A stretch of DNA of 64,000 nt from Leptidea sinapis (taxonomy: Eukaryota > Arthropoda > Insecta > Lepidoptera > Pieridae). The position numbers and the translations under genes were made by a program. Location: assembly GCF_905404315.1 (NCBI RefSeq), contig NC_066309.1:1860001-1924000 (forward strand), written 5' to 3'. Below the pieces are notes generated by a model. The model was not told where the DNA came from, made no database searches, and saw only the letters and a list, made by a program, of their open reading frames with translations. Of this stretch, positions 22,400-37,300 are shown piece by piece. Each line of letters begins with the position of its first letter. Within the stretch, counting starts at the first letter, position 1.

Positions 22400-25300
22400 T
22401 ATAAGAAGAAAATCGGAGTGATGGAAAGCATCAAAATGAAGAAATCATCCCAGGTCGCGAGTATCTTTGATATTGCAAAGGACACTGTATTGTTTCTCCT
22501 TCTCTCCTGTTATTATTTACTGGAGTCACTCTTCTGGACTTTAGTACCGAATGCGCTAAGGCCCATGAAGAGTTTGGAAGGAGATGTGGTGCTGGTGACC
22601 GGTGGTGGTGGAGGAGTTGGGAGACAATTGGCTGTGAAACTGGCAAGGCTAGGAGCAAAAGTCGTTATATGGGATGTGAATGAACAATGTAAGGTTTGCA
22701 TAAATATTTTTATTCAAAACTCTTTTCTATTTGAAGTAAAATCTGCTATAGGCTCGCTGAGCTCTTTGTATTGTTCCACCATTCCGTAATTTGAAAAGTC
22801 TTGGCAAAAAGTCTGACATTTCGTGAAAAGTCTGGACTTTTACGATGATCTCGTTAAGATTTGGTTTTCGTAATGATTTATAATAAAGATAATTTAAAAT
22901 AAAATCCGGTCAAGTTTGAGCCAGACAACATCCGGACTAGAGTCTTAAAGGCCGGATATGTCCGGATTAATCCGGACGGATGGTAGCCCTAATTGTAGGT
23001 ATAGAATGCGGTCTGGAGAGAAAGTCGACTGGAGTTGACTAAGGAAGGGCGATCAGTCAGCGCAAAATTTACCAGAGGAACTTACAATAATAATTAAAAA
23101 TCCACGATTATAATAAATGTTACTTTACATAATTATTTAGCTCACTTTAATTAAGTTTTCACTTTTGTCGTGTAGTCTATTTTTGTGGTATATGAGGACA
23201 AATGAGCATGAGGTCACTTGATAGTCCAAGTGATCACCGTCGCCAATACTTTCTTACAAAAAAAAAAATGGAATGAATAATGAGCCAACTACACCGCCAT
23301 TCGGACCCATCTCGACGGGAACACTTATTTTGATTTCCGCTTAGATCAGATATACTTGCACTATCTACAGTTACCTTAAAATAACCCATTAAACAAGTTA
23401 ACGGATTAAAAATAAAAAAACAATATCAAACATGCGAGGATAAAATCATTAATAAACTTCAATTACTGTTATTGTTTGCGCTCATAGAATTCAGAATTTC
23501 ATTCATTAACATAAACATTTAATTTGAACATAACTTACAATTATTGGTAGATTGTAACAAAATAGTTTATTTTTGGCTTAAAAACTCTTTTCCTCTGTTC
23601 ACACCACACCGCCTTTTTCCATCTATATCGCCTATTGTGATGTACATCCATGACGAAAGGTAAATATTGTACTGGCTGACCCGGCAAACGTTGTTTTGCC
23701 ATATAAAGTATAATTCACGCGATAGTTTTATAAATAATAGCCTATGAGTTATTCTCGTGTGTAAGCTATATTATTGTAAAGTTTCATCAAAATCCATCCA
23801 GTAGTTTTTGCGTTAAAGAAGTACAAACATACATCCAGGCATACAAATTCACATTTATAATATTAATAGGATGGTTAAGCATGTATATTATATTAAATAT
23901 ATAGTTGTTTTGCACCCATAGTACCTACAGGTGTGCCTAGTTTGGATTTAGATAATTGATGTAGTAGTGTGTCAATATTATATTATTTTCGGTGGGGTAT
24001 TTACCAGTGGGACGCTCCTTTGCACAGGATGCCGGCTAGATTATTGGTACCACAACGGCGCCTATTTCTACCATGAAGCAGTAATGTGTAAACATTATCG
24101 CGTTTTAGTCTGAAGGACGCCAAAGCTAGTGAAATTACTGGGCAAATGAGACTTAACATCTTGTGTCAAGGTGACCAGCGCAATTGTAGTGCCGCTCATA
24201 ATTTTTTGGTTTTTCAAGAATCCTTAGCCGCACTGCATTGTAATTTGCAGGGCGTATCAATTACCATCAGCTGAACGACCAGTTCATCTTGTCCCTTATT
24301 TTCATAAAACTAAAAAAAAATAGATTAATTTAACATTATTAACACGTGGACAATTCTCGAGTGACTCTCCCAAGAAGGATTGAACCGGGAATCCTTTCGA
24401 TTATCAGACAATATGACTGCGTTCAGTATTTTAAACATAATAATTTATACTATGGTGGCCTAGTCTTAAGTAATGAATATTGAACAGAAGGCGTTATGCT
24501 AATGAAATTACGTCAAATGCGTTGTCGCTCATAGCATTGATCTTAAAGACATTTTGCAAGGCTGCAGACAGCTTTAACAACAATTATTATTGTAAAGAAA
24601 ACATTGTTTGAAAAAATCTATCAAGTTCGTGTCTAACTCACACAGCGAGGGTTCCCAACATAGTAATATCTACGGAAGATATATATAATGGACTAGCTGA
24701 CCCAGCAAACGTTGTATTGCCATATAAAGAAATAAGAAAAAAATCAATAATAAAAATTTTTGGTGTATAAAAGAGACAGAAATGTCACTATCACAAAAGA
24801 TAACCGAAGTAAAGAAAGTTCTCGCCTTCTCGGTAATCGTCAGTCACAAAAACAACGATGCACTCTTTATCTAAGGTATCGATCTACATAGAGGTTGGAT
24901 CGACATATTTGCTGTCAAATGTCAAATAGTATGGTTGCGTTCAAAAATTTAATTTGTGACAAAACTTAAGATCTATCAATCTAGAAATAATTTGATAGAT
25001 AGTCAACAACTGTCGCTAATCTTACCCCCTGAGAAAGTAAGAAAGATATAAAGATTTTTATTAGTTATTCATTTTAAACTATTCTTTCAATTTGATTTCT
25101 GAACGACGAGGGACACATCAAAGGAAAAACAAAATTGTTGTTTTTATTTAATTCCGAGCATTTTCATATTTATTGACCATTTAAACCTTCTCTGGATTTC
25201 CACAAAAAATTCAAGACCAAAATTAGCCAAATCGGTCCAGCCGTTCTCGAGTTTTAGCGAGACTAACGAATAGCAATTCATTTTTATATATAGAGATATA

Positions 25301-28300
25301 AAATACATTAACTTTCTCACAATTTATTGCTTCAGATATCTTTCTGCTTCGGAAACAAATTGCGATCTTTAAAAAAAGTAGCCATTATGTTTTATTGTTT
25401 TATATAAAAGTCATTGCTAAAATATGATCATAATCTACCCCCAGGCAGTGTGATCATATATATAAATTTCTGCAGTTAAAAACTAACTAACTAAACTTTT
25501 TTTATACTTATAACTATAATTATTTACGACTGAAGTTCGCCTGGGACATAAATGGGACTACTAAAACTGTTATGTGTTTTATAAAGCCTGCTGGAATAAA
25601 TAGCAGCGATTCCTTATTTCTAGTGATGTAACTATGAACATCACTATTTCAAGCAAGACTGGGACAAGTGCTGAAAGTTTGTTTGTTTTAATCATCATCA
25701 ACGGATGACCAGGTCACTCGATAGTAGGTAATCTTTGCGCATTACAACACTAAAAATGCGAAGCTATTGTCAATTTAAATAGCTTAGATAATTTATACGT
25801 CTAGATAGAGTCTCTTGCTGCTAGACAACCGATAAAAACAGGCCAGGAATATTAGTTTAGTGTTTGTCAGCTACATCTTACACTCGCGATTTGTATTACA
25901 CTTTATTTTAGTATGCGCGAATTTGAATAGAGGTAAATTCTAACGTTTATTTTTTTCGACGTTTTCGCAGCTGTCTATCTAGTCTATCTAGACGTATAAA
26001 TGATATAAACTAGATGGTAAACGTAGATGACCCAAGGCATTACTGAATTTACTGGACAAATGAGACTTAACATCATATGTATCAAGGTGAAGAGCCGCTG
26101 ACGAGCGCAATTGTAGTGCCGCTCGGAATTTTTGGGCTTTTCAAGAATCCTGAGCGGCACTGCATTGTAATGGGCAGGGCGAATCAATTACCATCAGCTG
26201 AACGTCCTGCTCGTCTCGTGCCTTATTATCACAAAAAAAAAGAAAAAGATCATTTTATTTGTGAACGTTGCCCATCACCGTTTTTTATTGAGTCGCAATG
26301 CAAATACATGCACTCAAATCTCGTAAATTTTCTAACATTTTTTTTTACTTATCAAGTACCTACGTAGTTGAAAAGTAGGGGAATTTTGTCGCACCAATTT
26401 ACTTGACCTGGATAATATTTTGTAAAATGCTCAAGCTGTAGTTATTAATGTTGATTTAAAAGCGTGACAAAAGAGTCTTCTTTAGAGTTTAACTACATTT
26501 TGATGTTTTTGTTCTATTCTCGTTCGTTTTTATTCGTTTGAAATAGTACATGGGCGACGTTGATTCGTAATCAGATTTCTTGCCGACTCATGTGTCCTTC
26601 TATTTCACAAAAATAAGGATTTCAAATTATCTGTTTGAAGGAGGGAACCCTGAAAGTTCAAGTGAATCTTGGAGGTCGGTATAGAAACAACAATATTCTT
26701 GTTTTCATTTAAAATTATGTATTATATGTATTGTATTTTTTTTTTCCTTACGCGCAATTCGCAGGTCATGGTAAAAGGCAAAAATATAACCAGACTTTAT
26801 AAATTTTGAAGTTTTTGTCGCCGTTCTTAACTATTGTGAGAGTATAAAGTCCAAATCGAATATTTAGTAATATAAAAGCCAAATACTAGTTTAATGAATT
26901 AAGCATAAATACATTTTACATAAATATTAGTTTTTCACAAAATGTCATTTATTTTTATCTATCTTATAGCATGATATAGAAAACAGTTGTTGTGCTGGCT
27001 ACTGGCAATTTGTTGATTAATTTAGCAGCCAATTTAAATTTAAAATTCATAATAAAACGCTTTTCGAAGGTATAATAAAGCTATATTAGTTAAAACGTGT
27101 TTTAAGCCTATCGAACGTTCGATAAAATTCCTTATTCATATTTGTTAGATAAATCTCCCATAACTAATACGTCCCTATAGAACGCAATGTTGCCATTTCG
27201 TACAAAAAAACATGTTTTTAACTACTTTATTGAGGAACTGTCAATAGAAACAGAATCTTTTCAATGTCAATGGTTTGTCATTTATCAAAAGTCGATGTCA
27301 GAATAATTACAAACTTCAAAAATCTAAGTTTTGAAGTCTGTCGGTTGTCAATCTATGACGGATATCCAGCATCTTTGAGCGGGAAACGATTTATCACATT
27401 ATTTAACGAACAGCTTTTTTTGCGTTCGAGTGCTTAAAATAGGTTAATAGAAGGGTCCCAGCTACTTTATCTCACGTCAGCTTTATCGAAGAGATAATGA
27501 GCGTTTTAGCTCTAACATGCGATTATGAATACCATTTTTTTACAAGCGTATATTAGCGATGTTTTAAATATCCGTTATGTCATTATGAATATGACAGAAA
27601 ATTTCTAAATTATTATTTCTCTCAATCAATACGGTGAGGATAACTGCAGACTATTAGACTAACTGTCGACTATTTAGTTCCAAAAACCGACCAACTGTCG
27701 TTTGGGAACTGATTGGGAAGGAAATATTCCGTTTTTATTTTTCCGTTTATTGTTGTCGGATTTGTATAGGTACTAGGCATCTGTTTGCGTGCAATATGAT
27801 AAAGCTGTTAAAAAACCGTTTGATGTAACTAGCCCATACAAAAATAACCAAAAAATGAAAACACACAGAAACAGATTATGGTGATATTGATCTTACTAGA
27901 CGATCCATATCGCCGAGTTACTGACCCAGTCTACTAAGCTAGAGGTCCCGGGTTCGAATCCCGGTAGGTGCAAACATTCAAGAAGCAATAATAATTGAGA
28001 GCAAAATTTAAAAAAATAAACATTTTGACTGTTGCCTCTCAATATATTCTTGATAATATTATGTATGTACATAGGTTCATAAGTGAATTTACTAGAAACA
28101 GTCATATCCATAATTTTAACACCGGGAACAGACATACACTTATAATGCCTACTACTCAGCTACGTTGAGTTAGTAAGTCTTTTGTGGGGCGTTGTATATG
28201 CTTTTACAACAAGATCCCATATAATGTTCAAAACAAATGTATTATGAAATTCAAAAGAATTCTTATAAAACGTTTGTGTGGTAAAGGTTACTATAAGTTA

Positions 28301-31300
28301 GTGGCATTCTTAATGATACCACAGATTGGGAATTGAGCGACCGCTCGCAGGCTATTAAATAATAAATTTTATTGTACGATGTTTTTATACAAAAGCCCCC
28401 TGAGTTTGTTACGCCCGATCTTCTCAGGTCTGAGGCATACCTTTTGGAATGGGTGGTAGTTTTTGTCTTTCAATAAGTGATTATTGAAAGACAAAAACTA
28501 CCACCCATTCTTATTGAAAGACAAAAACTACCACCCATTCCAAAAGGTATGCCTCAGACCTGAGAAGATCGGGCCTTTTATACGCCATTTTGAATAAAAA
28601 TGTGGAGAAGGTGAAGGTGAAGCTAATATAAGCATTTTAAAATTAAATGCGTTTATTTTTATACTAGGTTCTTAGTTTTTAGGTTGAATATAAAGATTTC
28701 AATTAATTAATTAATTAATTGATATAAATATTATGGCACGCAAGTCCAAATAATAATTAACTCAAAGATTATAAAAGAACATTTGCATTTTGTTAAATGG
28801 TTTAAATAAAAATAATTTTCATATTAATATATGACTGACAATTCTTGTTACAATTCTGAATTCTTTACAGAAGAATTTGTTTGAATTACGTATATATATA
28901 TATATATATGCTATACTAAATTAAGTATAGTGACAAATTTTCAAATTGTTATAATATAGTGTACTATACTCAGCAGTCGTCATTCATATCGTTATAATAA
29001 ATTTGGGATAGCAAGTACCCTACACTATTTTACCTATACCTCTGTCTACATGTGTACAAAATTTCATCATAATTGGTTGCGCTGTTAGGGAGTGAAAGTG
29101 TAATAAAGAAATTCACGCATTCACGTTTATAATTTGTATTTTCCCCCCTTATTCATAATAGTCTGCTAACTTAAAGCATTGCTAATTTTCACTCCGTCTT
29201 CTTCTATTGACCTAAGTCAGAATGAGAAAAAACACTCCAAAGCGGCTGTTTAAAGTTAGCGGACCATTATGTATAAGGGGGTTTATTAATGACAATAAGG
29301 GACGAGACGAGCCGGACGTACAGCTGATGGTATTAAATACGCCTTGCCCATTAGAATGTAGTGACGCTCACCGCCAGTTTGAGGAAAGAATGAAAGAAAG
29401 AGCAAAAATAAGCCTATTCTATTCTATTCTTTCTAGTGGCTTCTGTGGAAGGGGCACCACAACTCGCCAATGTCACGTTTCAGTAGACCAACAAGCTTAG
29501 AGTGTGTAAGTGTGTGTTAGATTACCCATTACTTATATAATAATATTATATTCCAGCTCTACGAAAGACATCCGATACAGTAAAGGACGAAGGATATCAC
29601 ATCTCGAGCTATGTCGTAGACTTAGCAGACCGGAACGCAGTTTACGAAACAGCTGAAAGAGTTAAAAGAGAGGTATTATAATATAGTCACGTTATAAATA
29701 TTGAGTATAATATAGTCACGTTATAAATAAGTCATGGGATACTCATCCCAACTTACCTGTCCGGAAGTTGTGGTATAGTATACGGGTATGCGACCCCGGC
29801 TCCCCTAGCTATTACTGTCCTTATCCTTGCCCTCCTGGGCGGTAATATCCTACATTTCCTATTTCCCACTTTAACTTACCAATCTTCCTTTCACACCACC
29901 TATCTTTCCCTTTCCCTATTCCTACCCTCTCCGCCAATCCAACGTCTGCCGCGCGGATGGATGCATGGCTAGGGGCAAGCCTAGTCGTTAGCGTGCCACA
30001 CTGCCCTGGGACCGGGCGACCCAGAATCAGGCTAGCCTTACCCTGGCATGCGGGGCTCTGCTGGGGTGGACAAACCTTTCCCTTACTATTCGTGGGAACG
30101 CAATGGAGACTAATAAAAATAGGTTATTTCACCAAAATGGCGGCGATGTGGTTCGCCACCCATCACGTCTCGTTTCTCGTGGGGGCGAAAAGCGGCCCAT
30201 GGAGAGCCGCTTTGCTACGTTGAATGTAAGAGGAGGAGTGGATGATAAGGTAGATGAAGTATGTCAGATGATGGATGAACGATCCATAGATATTCTGTGC
30301 GTGAATGAAACGAAGAGGAAAGGATGTGATACCATGGTCCCTACACGGCATACTGGTTCGGAGTCCTCCAAACCAGTCGAGGCTGTCAGGGAGTTGGTGT
30401 GATTCTTTCCGCTCGAATAGTAGAATCTGTGATAGAGCATGAATGTGTTAGCCCAAGACTCCTCTGGATTAGGTTAAAAGTCGGACTCACTCGCTTGTTT
30501 ATCCTTGGGGTCTATGCACCGACGGATCTGTGCGGAGGTGGGTCATTAAAAGCCAAAAAAGAGAGAGAGGAATTTTGGGACAGTATGAGAGAGGTCTTGA
30601 ATAAATGCGGAGAAAATGAACGGATCGTGATGTTAGGGGATTTTAATGGGTGGGTTGGAGTAAAGCGTGATGGGTATGAAGGAGTTCTGGGTACGTTTGG
30701 GGACGAGAGAGTGAATGAAAATGGGAAAAGCCTGCTTGAAGTATGCATGGAATGGAATCTTTGCGTGGCCAACACAATGTTTAACCACAAAAAGATCCAT
30801 TTGTATACAAGAGATGAGAGTGAGTCTAGAAGTATGATTGATTTTGTAATTGTAGATGAAAGACTGAGAAAGAAAGTACTAGATGCTCGGGAATACCGCG
30901 GTGTAGGCCTCGACACAGACCACTTCCTGGTCATAGCCCGAATGCGCGGCCTTTTTAAACGTTGGCGACACCGACGAGCCTCAGCTCGTGGCTCACCTAC
31001 GAGTGTTTTGGACAGAGTAAAATTGGAAAATCTACAAGAAAAAGAAAGGAAAGACGAGTATGTAGAGAAACTGAAAGAAAGTTTTAAAGGCATAGAAGAG
31101 ATAGGTGTGATTGAAGATTTGTGGGAGACATTTAAGAAAGGGGTCGTAAATGTTGCTGTTGAGGTATGCGGGGTAGCTAAAAGAAGGAAAGGAAGAAAGA
31201 ACTATAATTTGTGGATGGATAAAGAGGTACAAATGGCGGTGCAAGAAAAGAAGAAAGCTAGGTTGGATTGGTTAGCAACAAAAGCTAACCAAAAAGTACA

Positions 31301-34300
31301 AAAGGCAACGGATGACGAGATAAAGGAAGCAAGAACGAAGTATAAAAGATTGAAATCAGCAGCGAAAGCAGTTGTGTCTAGAAAGAAAGAAGAACGAAAG
31401 GATGATTTTGATAGGAGGCTCACTGAAGATTTCCAGTCAAACATTAAGTTCTTCTGGAAATCCATCAAAACACCCAGAGGAAAAACGTCTACCTCGGAGC
31501 TCAGTATAATCAGGAGTCAAGATGGGAACATTATAAGAGGAGAAGAATGTGTGCTAAAGAGATGGAAAGAGTATTTTGAAAGTTTTTTTGAAAGAGAGGA
31601 AGTGCATGAACAACATACGGCAGCTTCTATTGAAACTAATATAAATGTTGATGAAAGTGAGATAAGCATGGATGAAATAGTGAAAGCATTGAAAAGTATG
31701 AGATTAGGTAAAGCTGCAGGGTATGACAGGATTACCGTCGAGATGCTGAGGGCTGGTCAGGGCATAGTGGCTAGCCAGCTGTACCGCCTCTTCAATTTGT
31801 GCTGGCGAAATGGGCAAGTACCAGGAGACTGGTGCAAAGCTGTAATCGTGCCATTGTATAAGGGAAATGGGTCACGACAAGACTGCAGAAATTACCGCGG
31901 TATAAGCCTTCTCAGCGTCGTCGGTAAATTGTATGCAAAAGTGTTGATTGAAAGAGTTGTGAATGAAACAGACGAAAAAGTATGGGATGCACAAGCGGGA
32001 TTTAGAAAGGGAATGGGATGTACGGATCAGGTCTTTTCCTTGCGGTGCATAGCCGAAAAGTTTTTGGCTAAAAACAAAAAGGTCTATTGCGCGTTCGTGG
32101 ATCTAGAAAAGGCCTATGATAGAGTGGCGAGGAATGAATTGTGGTCAGCATTGTCCACAAGCGGTGTGAGCAGTGTCCTCATACGAGCATTGCAATCTCT
32201 TTATAGAGATTCTAGTGCTTGTGTAAGGATAAACGGGGCATACACTGAATGGTTTAATATCGAAAAAGGTGTTAGACAGGGATGTGTAGCGTCACCGTGG
32301 CTGTTTAATCTGTTCATGAACAATTGCTTGACAGGTTTAAAAGAGAATGACAGTGGTTTGAGAATGAATGAGTTACTCGTCAAATGTTTTCTCTATGCTG
32401 ATGACCAAGTATTACTTGCATCTTTCGGAGCTGCAAGAGATGGTAACTGCTATGAATGGAGCTTTTGGTAGAAAGGGAATGAAGATGAATGTAAAGAAGA
32501 CGAAAGTGATGGTGCTTGAAAGAGATGAGGTAGTGACAGACTGCAATATCGTGATTGGAGATGAAAAAATTGAACAGGTGAATGAGTTTGTGTATCTGGG
32601 TTCTAAATCTACAAGAGATGGAAAGTAAGAGAGTGATATTGAAAGAAGAGTGAATGCAGGAAACATGGTGAATGGAGCTTTGCACTCCTTTATGAACAGT
32701 CAGAAGGTGTCTAATAAGGCTCGCTTGGCTGTGTTGGTTCCAACACTCATGTACGGAAGTGAAAGTCGGGTATGGCAGAAGAAACATGAAAGCAGAATAA
32801 ATTCAGTTGAGATGAGAGCGTTGAGAAGTATGATAGGAGTTACACTGAGTGACAGGATAAGAAATAGTGAGATAAGAAAACGTTGTGGTCTGAAAGAAGA
32901 TGCTGTGACAAAAATTGAGAAAGATATGCTGAGATGGTTTGGACATGTCGAGAGAATGAATGAAGAACGATTGACGAAGAAAGTGTATAAGGCCAGTGTG
33001 AATGAAAAGGTTGGAAGGGGTAGACCTAGGCGGACGTTTCAAGATCAAATCGGGGACGTCTTGAAAAAAGGCCAGGTCAAGAGTACCCTAAACCGGAGAG
33101 CATGTATGAAAGGAATAATGAAAGTGGACGAAGCGAAAGAAGTATGTAAGGATCGTAGCAAGTGGAAAGAAGTGGTCTCTGCCTACCCCCAAGGGGAAAG
33201 AGGCGTGATTTTATGTATGTATGTATGTATAAATATTGTTACAACTTGAAAATCTGATGTTGTGATGTTAGAAACTACCATCATTCAATATTATGTTTTA
33301 CTACCTGACCCAGCAAACGTTGTATTGCCGATATTAAAATCGCGATACAAAAGTAACTGTTGATCGTAGATGGGTGAAAATTTGAAATTGTATGTATTTT
33401 TTAATGCTGACTCATAATCAAATAAATTTAAAAAAATCGTATGGACTACCCTTAACATTTAGGGGATGAAAAATAGATGTTGTCCGATTCTCAGACCTAC
33501 CCAATATGCACTCAAAATTTCATGAGAATCGGTCAAGCCGTTTCGAAAGAGTTTAACTACAAACACCGTGTAATGAGAATTTTATATATTAGATTTAACA
33601 TATTATTGTTTAGTAAGATATTAAATTTCAGAATATAATGGATTGCCTTGTACAAAGTCATTAAGGACTATAGAACGGTCGGTTACTTCTAAAACACTTC
33701 AAAGGCTTGTTATCCAATCATTCCACCTTCGCACGACACGCCACAAGTTAGGATATCATCCCCACCATCTGGATGTGTGGCGGTCCTCCACATTGCGGTT
33801 TTTAAGGAGCTTTCTTCCACGTACTACTAAGCTGTGCAATGAACTTCCTTGTGCGGTGTTTCCGGGACAATACTAAATGGGTACCTTCAAAAAAGCGCGT
33901 ACACCTTCCTTAAAGGCCGGCAGCGCTCTTGTGATTCCTCTGGTGTTACAAGAGAATTTGGGCGGCGGTGATAACTTTACACCAGGTGACCCGTACGCTC
34001 GTTTGTCCTCCTATTCCATAAAAAAAGCCGCACGTTTTTATAATATCTTTCCTCGATACATATACCAATAAGAAAAGGTCAGTATCAGGAGACCTTCTCT
34101 AAACAACTTTAAAAAACTCAATTTTGAGAACAGAAATGCCTTTTATGCCTTTTAGACGATTTTCGATATGTGCCAATTTTTAACAATGCACAAATCCAAA
34201 TCTTTTTTCCTGGTCAGACACATTAGAGGTCTCCGCCAAAGCTAGGCTGGGGACCAAGCCAAGTTTTAATTCAGACTTAGAAGCATTTCTAATTTATTAC

Positions 34301-37300
34301 AAACAGAATACAATTATCTTTACAAAACTAATAAAACTATGTCATGTTAAATAATATTGGTTGACAATTAATAAATTTTCGTAAAATTTTTATCTTGATT
34401 GATTGATTAGCATGGCTCCAACTGTAAAAGTTGTTTTTTTTCGCACTGTCTATAAAAAATAGAAATGTAAAGAAAAAATGAATTTTCTTCTCATATTCTG
34501 TAGATATATTTTTTTTTTTTTTTGTAAAAATATAAGCTTTATATAAATCGTCAAGAAATGGCTTCAATTATGCGCTATTTTGGCGATTTCTTGGGATAGC
34601 AGCCTTGAAATTACGATTTCACTGAAAAATCATTTTCCATTTAGCTCAGAAAATGTCACATAGGAAAGTTGTGTATTTTACAACCACTTCGGAACAATGT
34701 AGCTTTATTAAGAAGTTGCAAAAAAACTCACTCTTATAAATCCACAGTTATATTGTTTAACATTTAGATTTCATTTACTAATTTGTTTGATTGTTGCAAT
34801 TTGAATCATCCTACTAATATTATAAACGCGAAAGCCTGTAAGAATGTATGGACGAATGTTTGTTACTCTTTCTTCGCAAACTTTACAATAATATAGCTTA
34901 CACATCAGAACAACACATAATATATCTATTTTGATGTGTAAGCCATTATGGTCAAAATATTGAACCATAAATACAATAAAAATTATTCATTTATTTCTAA
35001 CGCACATTTGATAGTAACAAATTGATTGATTGGACATATATTTGAATATATCTTATGACGACGATGATAAACAACCGAGTGCGCGATATTATGTTGTGAT
35101 CCAGTGGCGGGCGAATGCGATCATCTAATTCTAGTAACGATTATTATTGTTTTTGGAATCGTTGTCCTTCCGCCGCGACTCGCTCTAGCCTCTCGCCTCC
35201 TCACATCTCACCTATAACTATGTATGTAGTTACAAACCTATCTTGGATGACACCGACTCCAAAAATTACAATAATCGTATCTAGAATTAGATTTATTAAT
35301 TAGATGGTATAAAAATACGCAATTATTTTTATACTTTTTAGTGCATATTATATGTATTGTTTTGGAATAGTTTTTGAAGTCGGTTGTTTTTTTGTTATTT
35401 TTTTTTTTATTTTATGATTTTTTGTGAATTTGAAGTACACTAACTAATAATTTTTCTAAATATGTGTAGATATACTAAATTTTTCAATGCAGCAATGAAC
35501 GTAAGCGCTTTGCAATTTGATTACAGGACAGTTAGAAATTCTGCCACAGATCGCACCCATACTGTATGTCGTTAAGGAGGCCCATTGGTCATCATATTCG
35601 ACTACGACAATTACTTGACCATAACTATGTTATGGTAGATGACTTAAATATCCGGATAGCATAAAAAATATTCGAAAGAGTACTTTCGTAATTTGCTCCT
35701 GAGAATTGAAGATTTCCGTTACTTTGTCAGGGATTCCGTAATCAGAACCTAACCAAACTATCTTTGAAGTATCTATCTCCTATCCAATAAAAAACGAGTC
35801 ATCGAAATCGGTTGGCGCAATATTGAGTTATTCTTAAATTTATCATCCACTTTGCTATACGTGTGTATAGCAAATTTAAGACTTTTATCGTTTTCTCGTG
35901 GATTCCATTGTCAGATCTAGACCAAATTACAATGGGACCACACGGGAAGCACCAGCTTTCCAATAAAAAAAGAATTATCAAAATCTTCTTACCCAGTCGA
36001 AAGTTTAACAGTGAAGCACCAAAACAAGCCGGTAAACGTGTAAATACATAGCCCCACGCACACACTAATACAAGCCCATCTGCCGCCATTATGAGATTTG
36101 CCATCGTCTGTGACAGAACAGTTTGCGTCGCAATAAAATATTTTAAAAATGCCGTCGTGCGTTGTGAAAAAGTGTAAAAATAATACTATAAAAGTATTTG
36201 TGGATTATTTAAGGGAGAAAAAATTGTGTAACTGGTATCCCCCGTAACCGCACACAAACAAGTTTTAATATAAAGAATCTTTATTCTTTCTAAAATCTTT
36301 ATTAAAGATGCTTCACTTGCTAATATCACGGCACGGAGTCCTTCATCTTTTACTAGTCCGTGGTCATAGGCTGTATTTTATTAACCCGTAAAATTAATAG
36401 ACTTTTTCTTGGTTGTTGGTTTAAAAAAGTAAGCCGGAAAAAACAACATCCGAAAATTTATATGGCAAAACAACGTTTGCCGGTTCAGCAAGTTCATTTT
36501 ATAAAGTTTTAATAGATGAGGTCGATCTTTAGATCACCCGGAGCATGACGGCATGAAAGAGCATCATTCCGTCTTCTGCAACTTCGAATTAGTCGATTTC
36601 GATCAATCACGTTCTATACATATAAATAAACCGCGTCTTATAACAATAAAGGCAAAATATGGAATATGCTACAAATCACATCATTTATTATGATTCTGAT
36701 TATGATGCTTCGACTGCTTATGTATACATTGCCGCATTTTCACCAGTTGTTTAAAATATTCTTGTCCAATAAGCAGCAATGTATAACGTTTATTCAGTTG
36801 AGGTTACGTGTGTTGAATTTAGAACGCGATTCAGACCGTGACAGAATACACACGACTCAGGAGAAAAGTGTGCCACAGAGTACCTTTGAATATACTGTGC
36901 TTACACTGTCTTTAACTACACCTTTGCCGTTTCGCGATAAGACTGCGAATGATAGTACCTATGTCCTTATAAGTTTATCGAACGTCATTGATTTTATTGA
37001 TAAACAAACAACCGACTTCAAAAACACTAGTCCAAAATAATAGATATAGTACGCATTACAAAATAATTGCGTATTCTTAGACAATCTTATTAATTAATCT
37101 AATTCTAGTTACGGTTATTGTTATTTTTGGAATCGGTGTCCTCCCGCCGCGGCCTCGCTATCGCCTACACACGTCGCGCGTGCGACTCAAGCACATCTCA
37201 CCTATAACTATGTATGTAGTTGCAAAACTACCTTGGCTAACACCGACTGCTACAGATCGCACCCTTACTGTAAGTCGTTAAGGAGTTCCATGTTTGCTTC

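Larger units (their letters stand above)
22689..29556 (+). other. SDR intron 1 (6.9 kb)
   Basis: Holds several repeats listed separately (23671-23990, 23995-24310, 24694-25296, 25430-25660, 26035-26230, 27905-28620, 29144-29360). Between them, 26235-27900 and 28620-29140 show no recognisable feature. Confidence 0.8.

Noticed and set aside
22418..22789. SDR exon 1 as a separate 123-aa protein
   Set aside because: The frame after 22688 is intron sequence; the GTAAGG donor and the downstream exons in matching phase explain the gene, and 22418 is a GTG rather than an ATG.
26077..26367. 96-codon + strand frame
   Set aside because: Overlaps repeat family R and its A-rich end; no domain.
30512..31093. 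193-codon minus-strand frame
   Set aside because: Lies wholly antisense to the LINE endonuclease; Ser/Arg/Phe-rich shadow with no domain.
32380..32787. 135-codon minus-strand frame
   Set aside because: Antisense shadow of the LINE reverse transcriptase and downstream region.
36666..37040. 124-codon + strand frame as a host gene
   Set aside because: Sits in repetitive family D sequence, has a hydrophobic low-complexity start and no recognisable domain or splice context; kept only as part of a finding.
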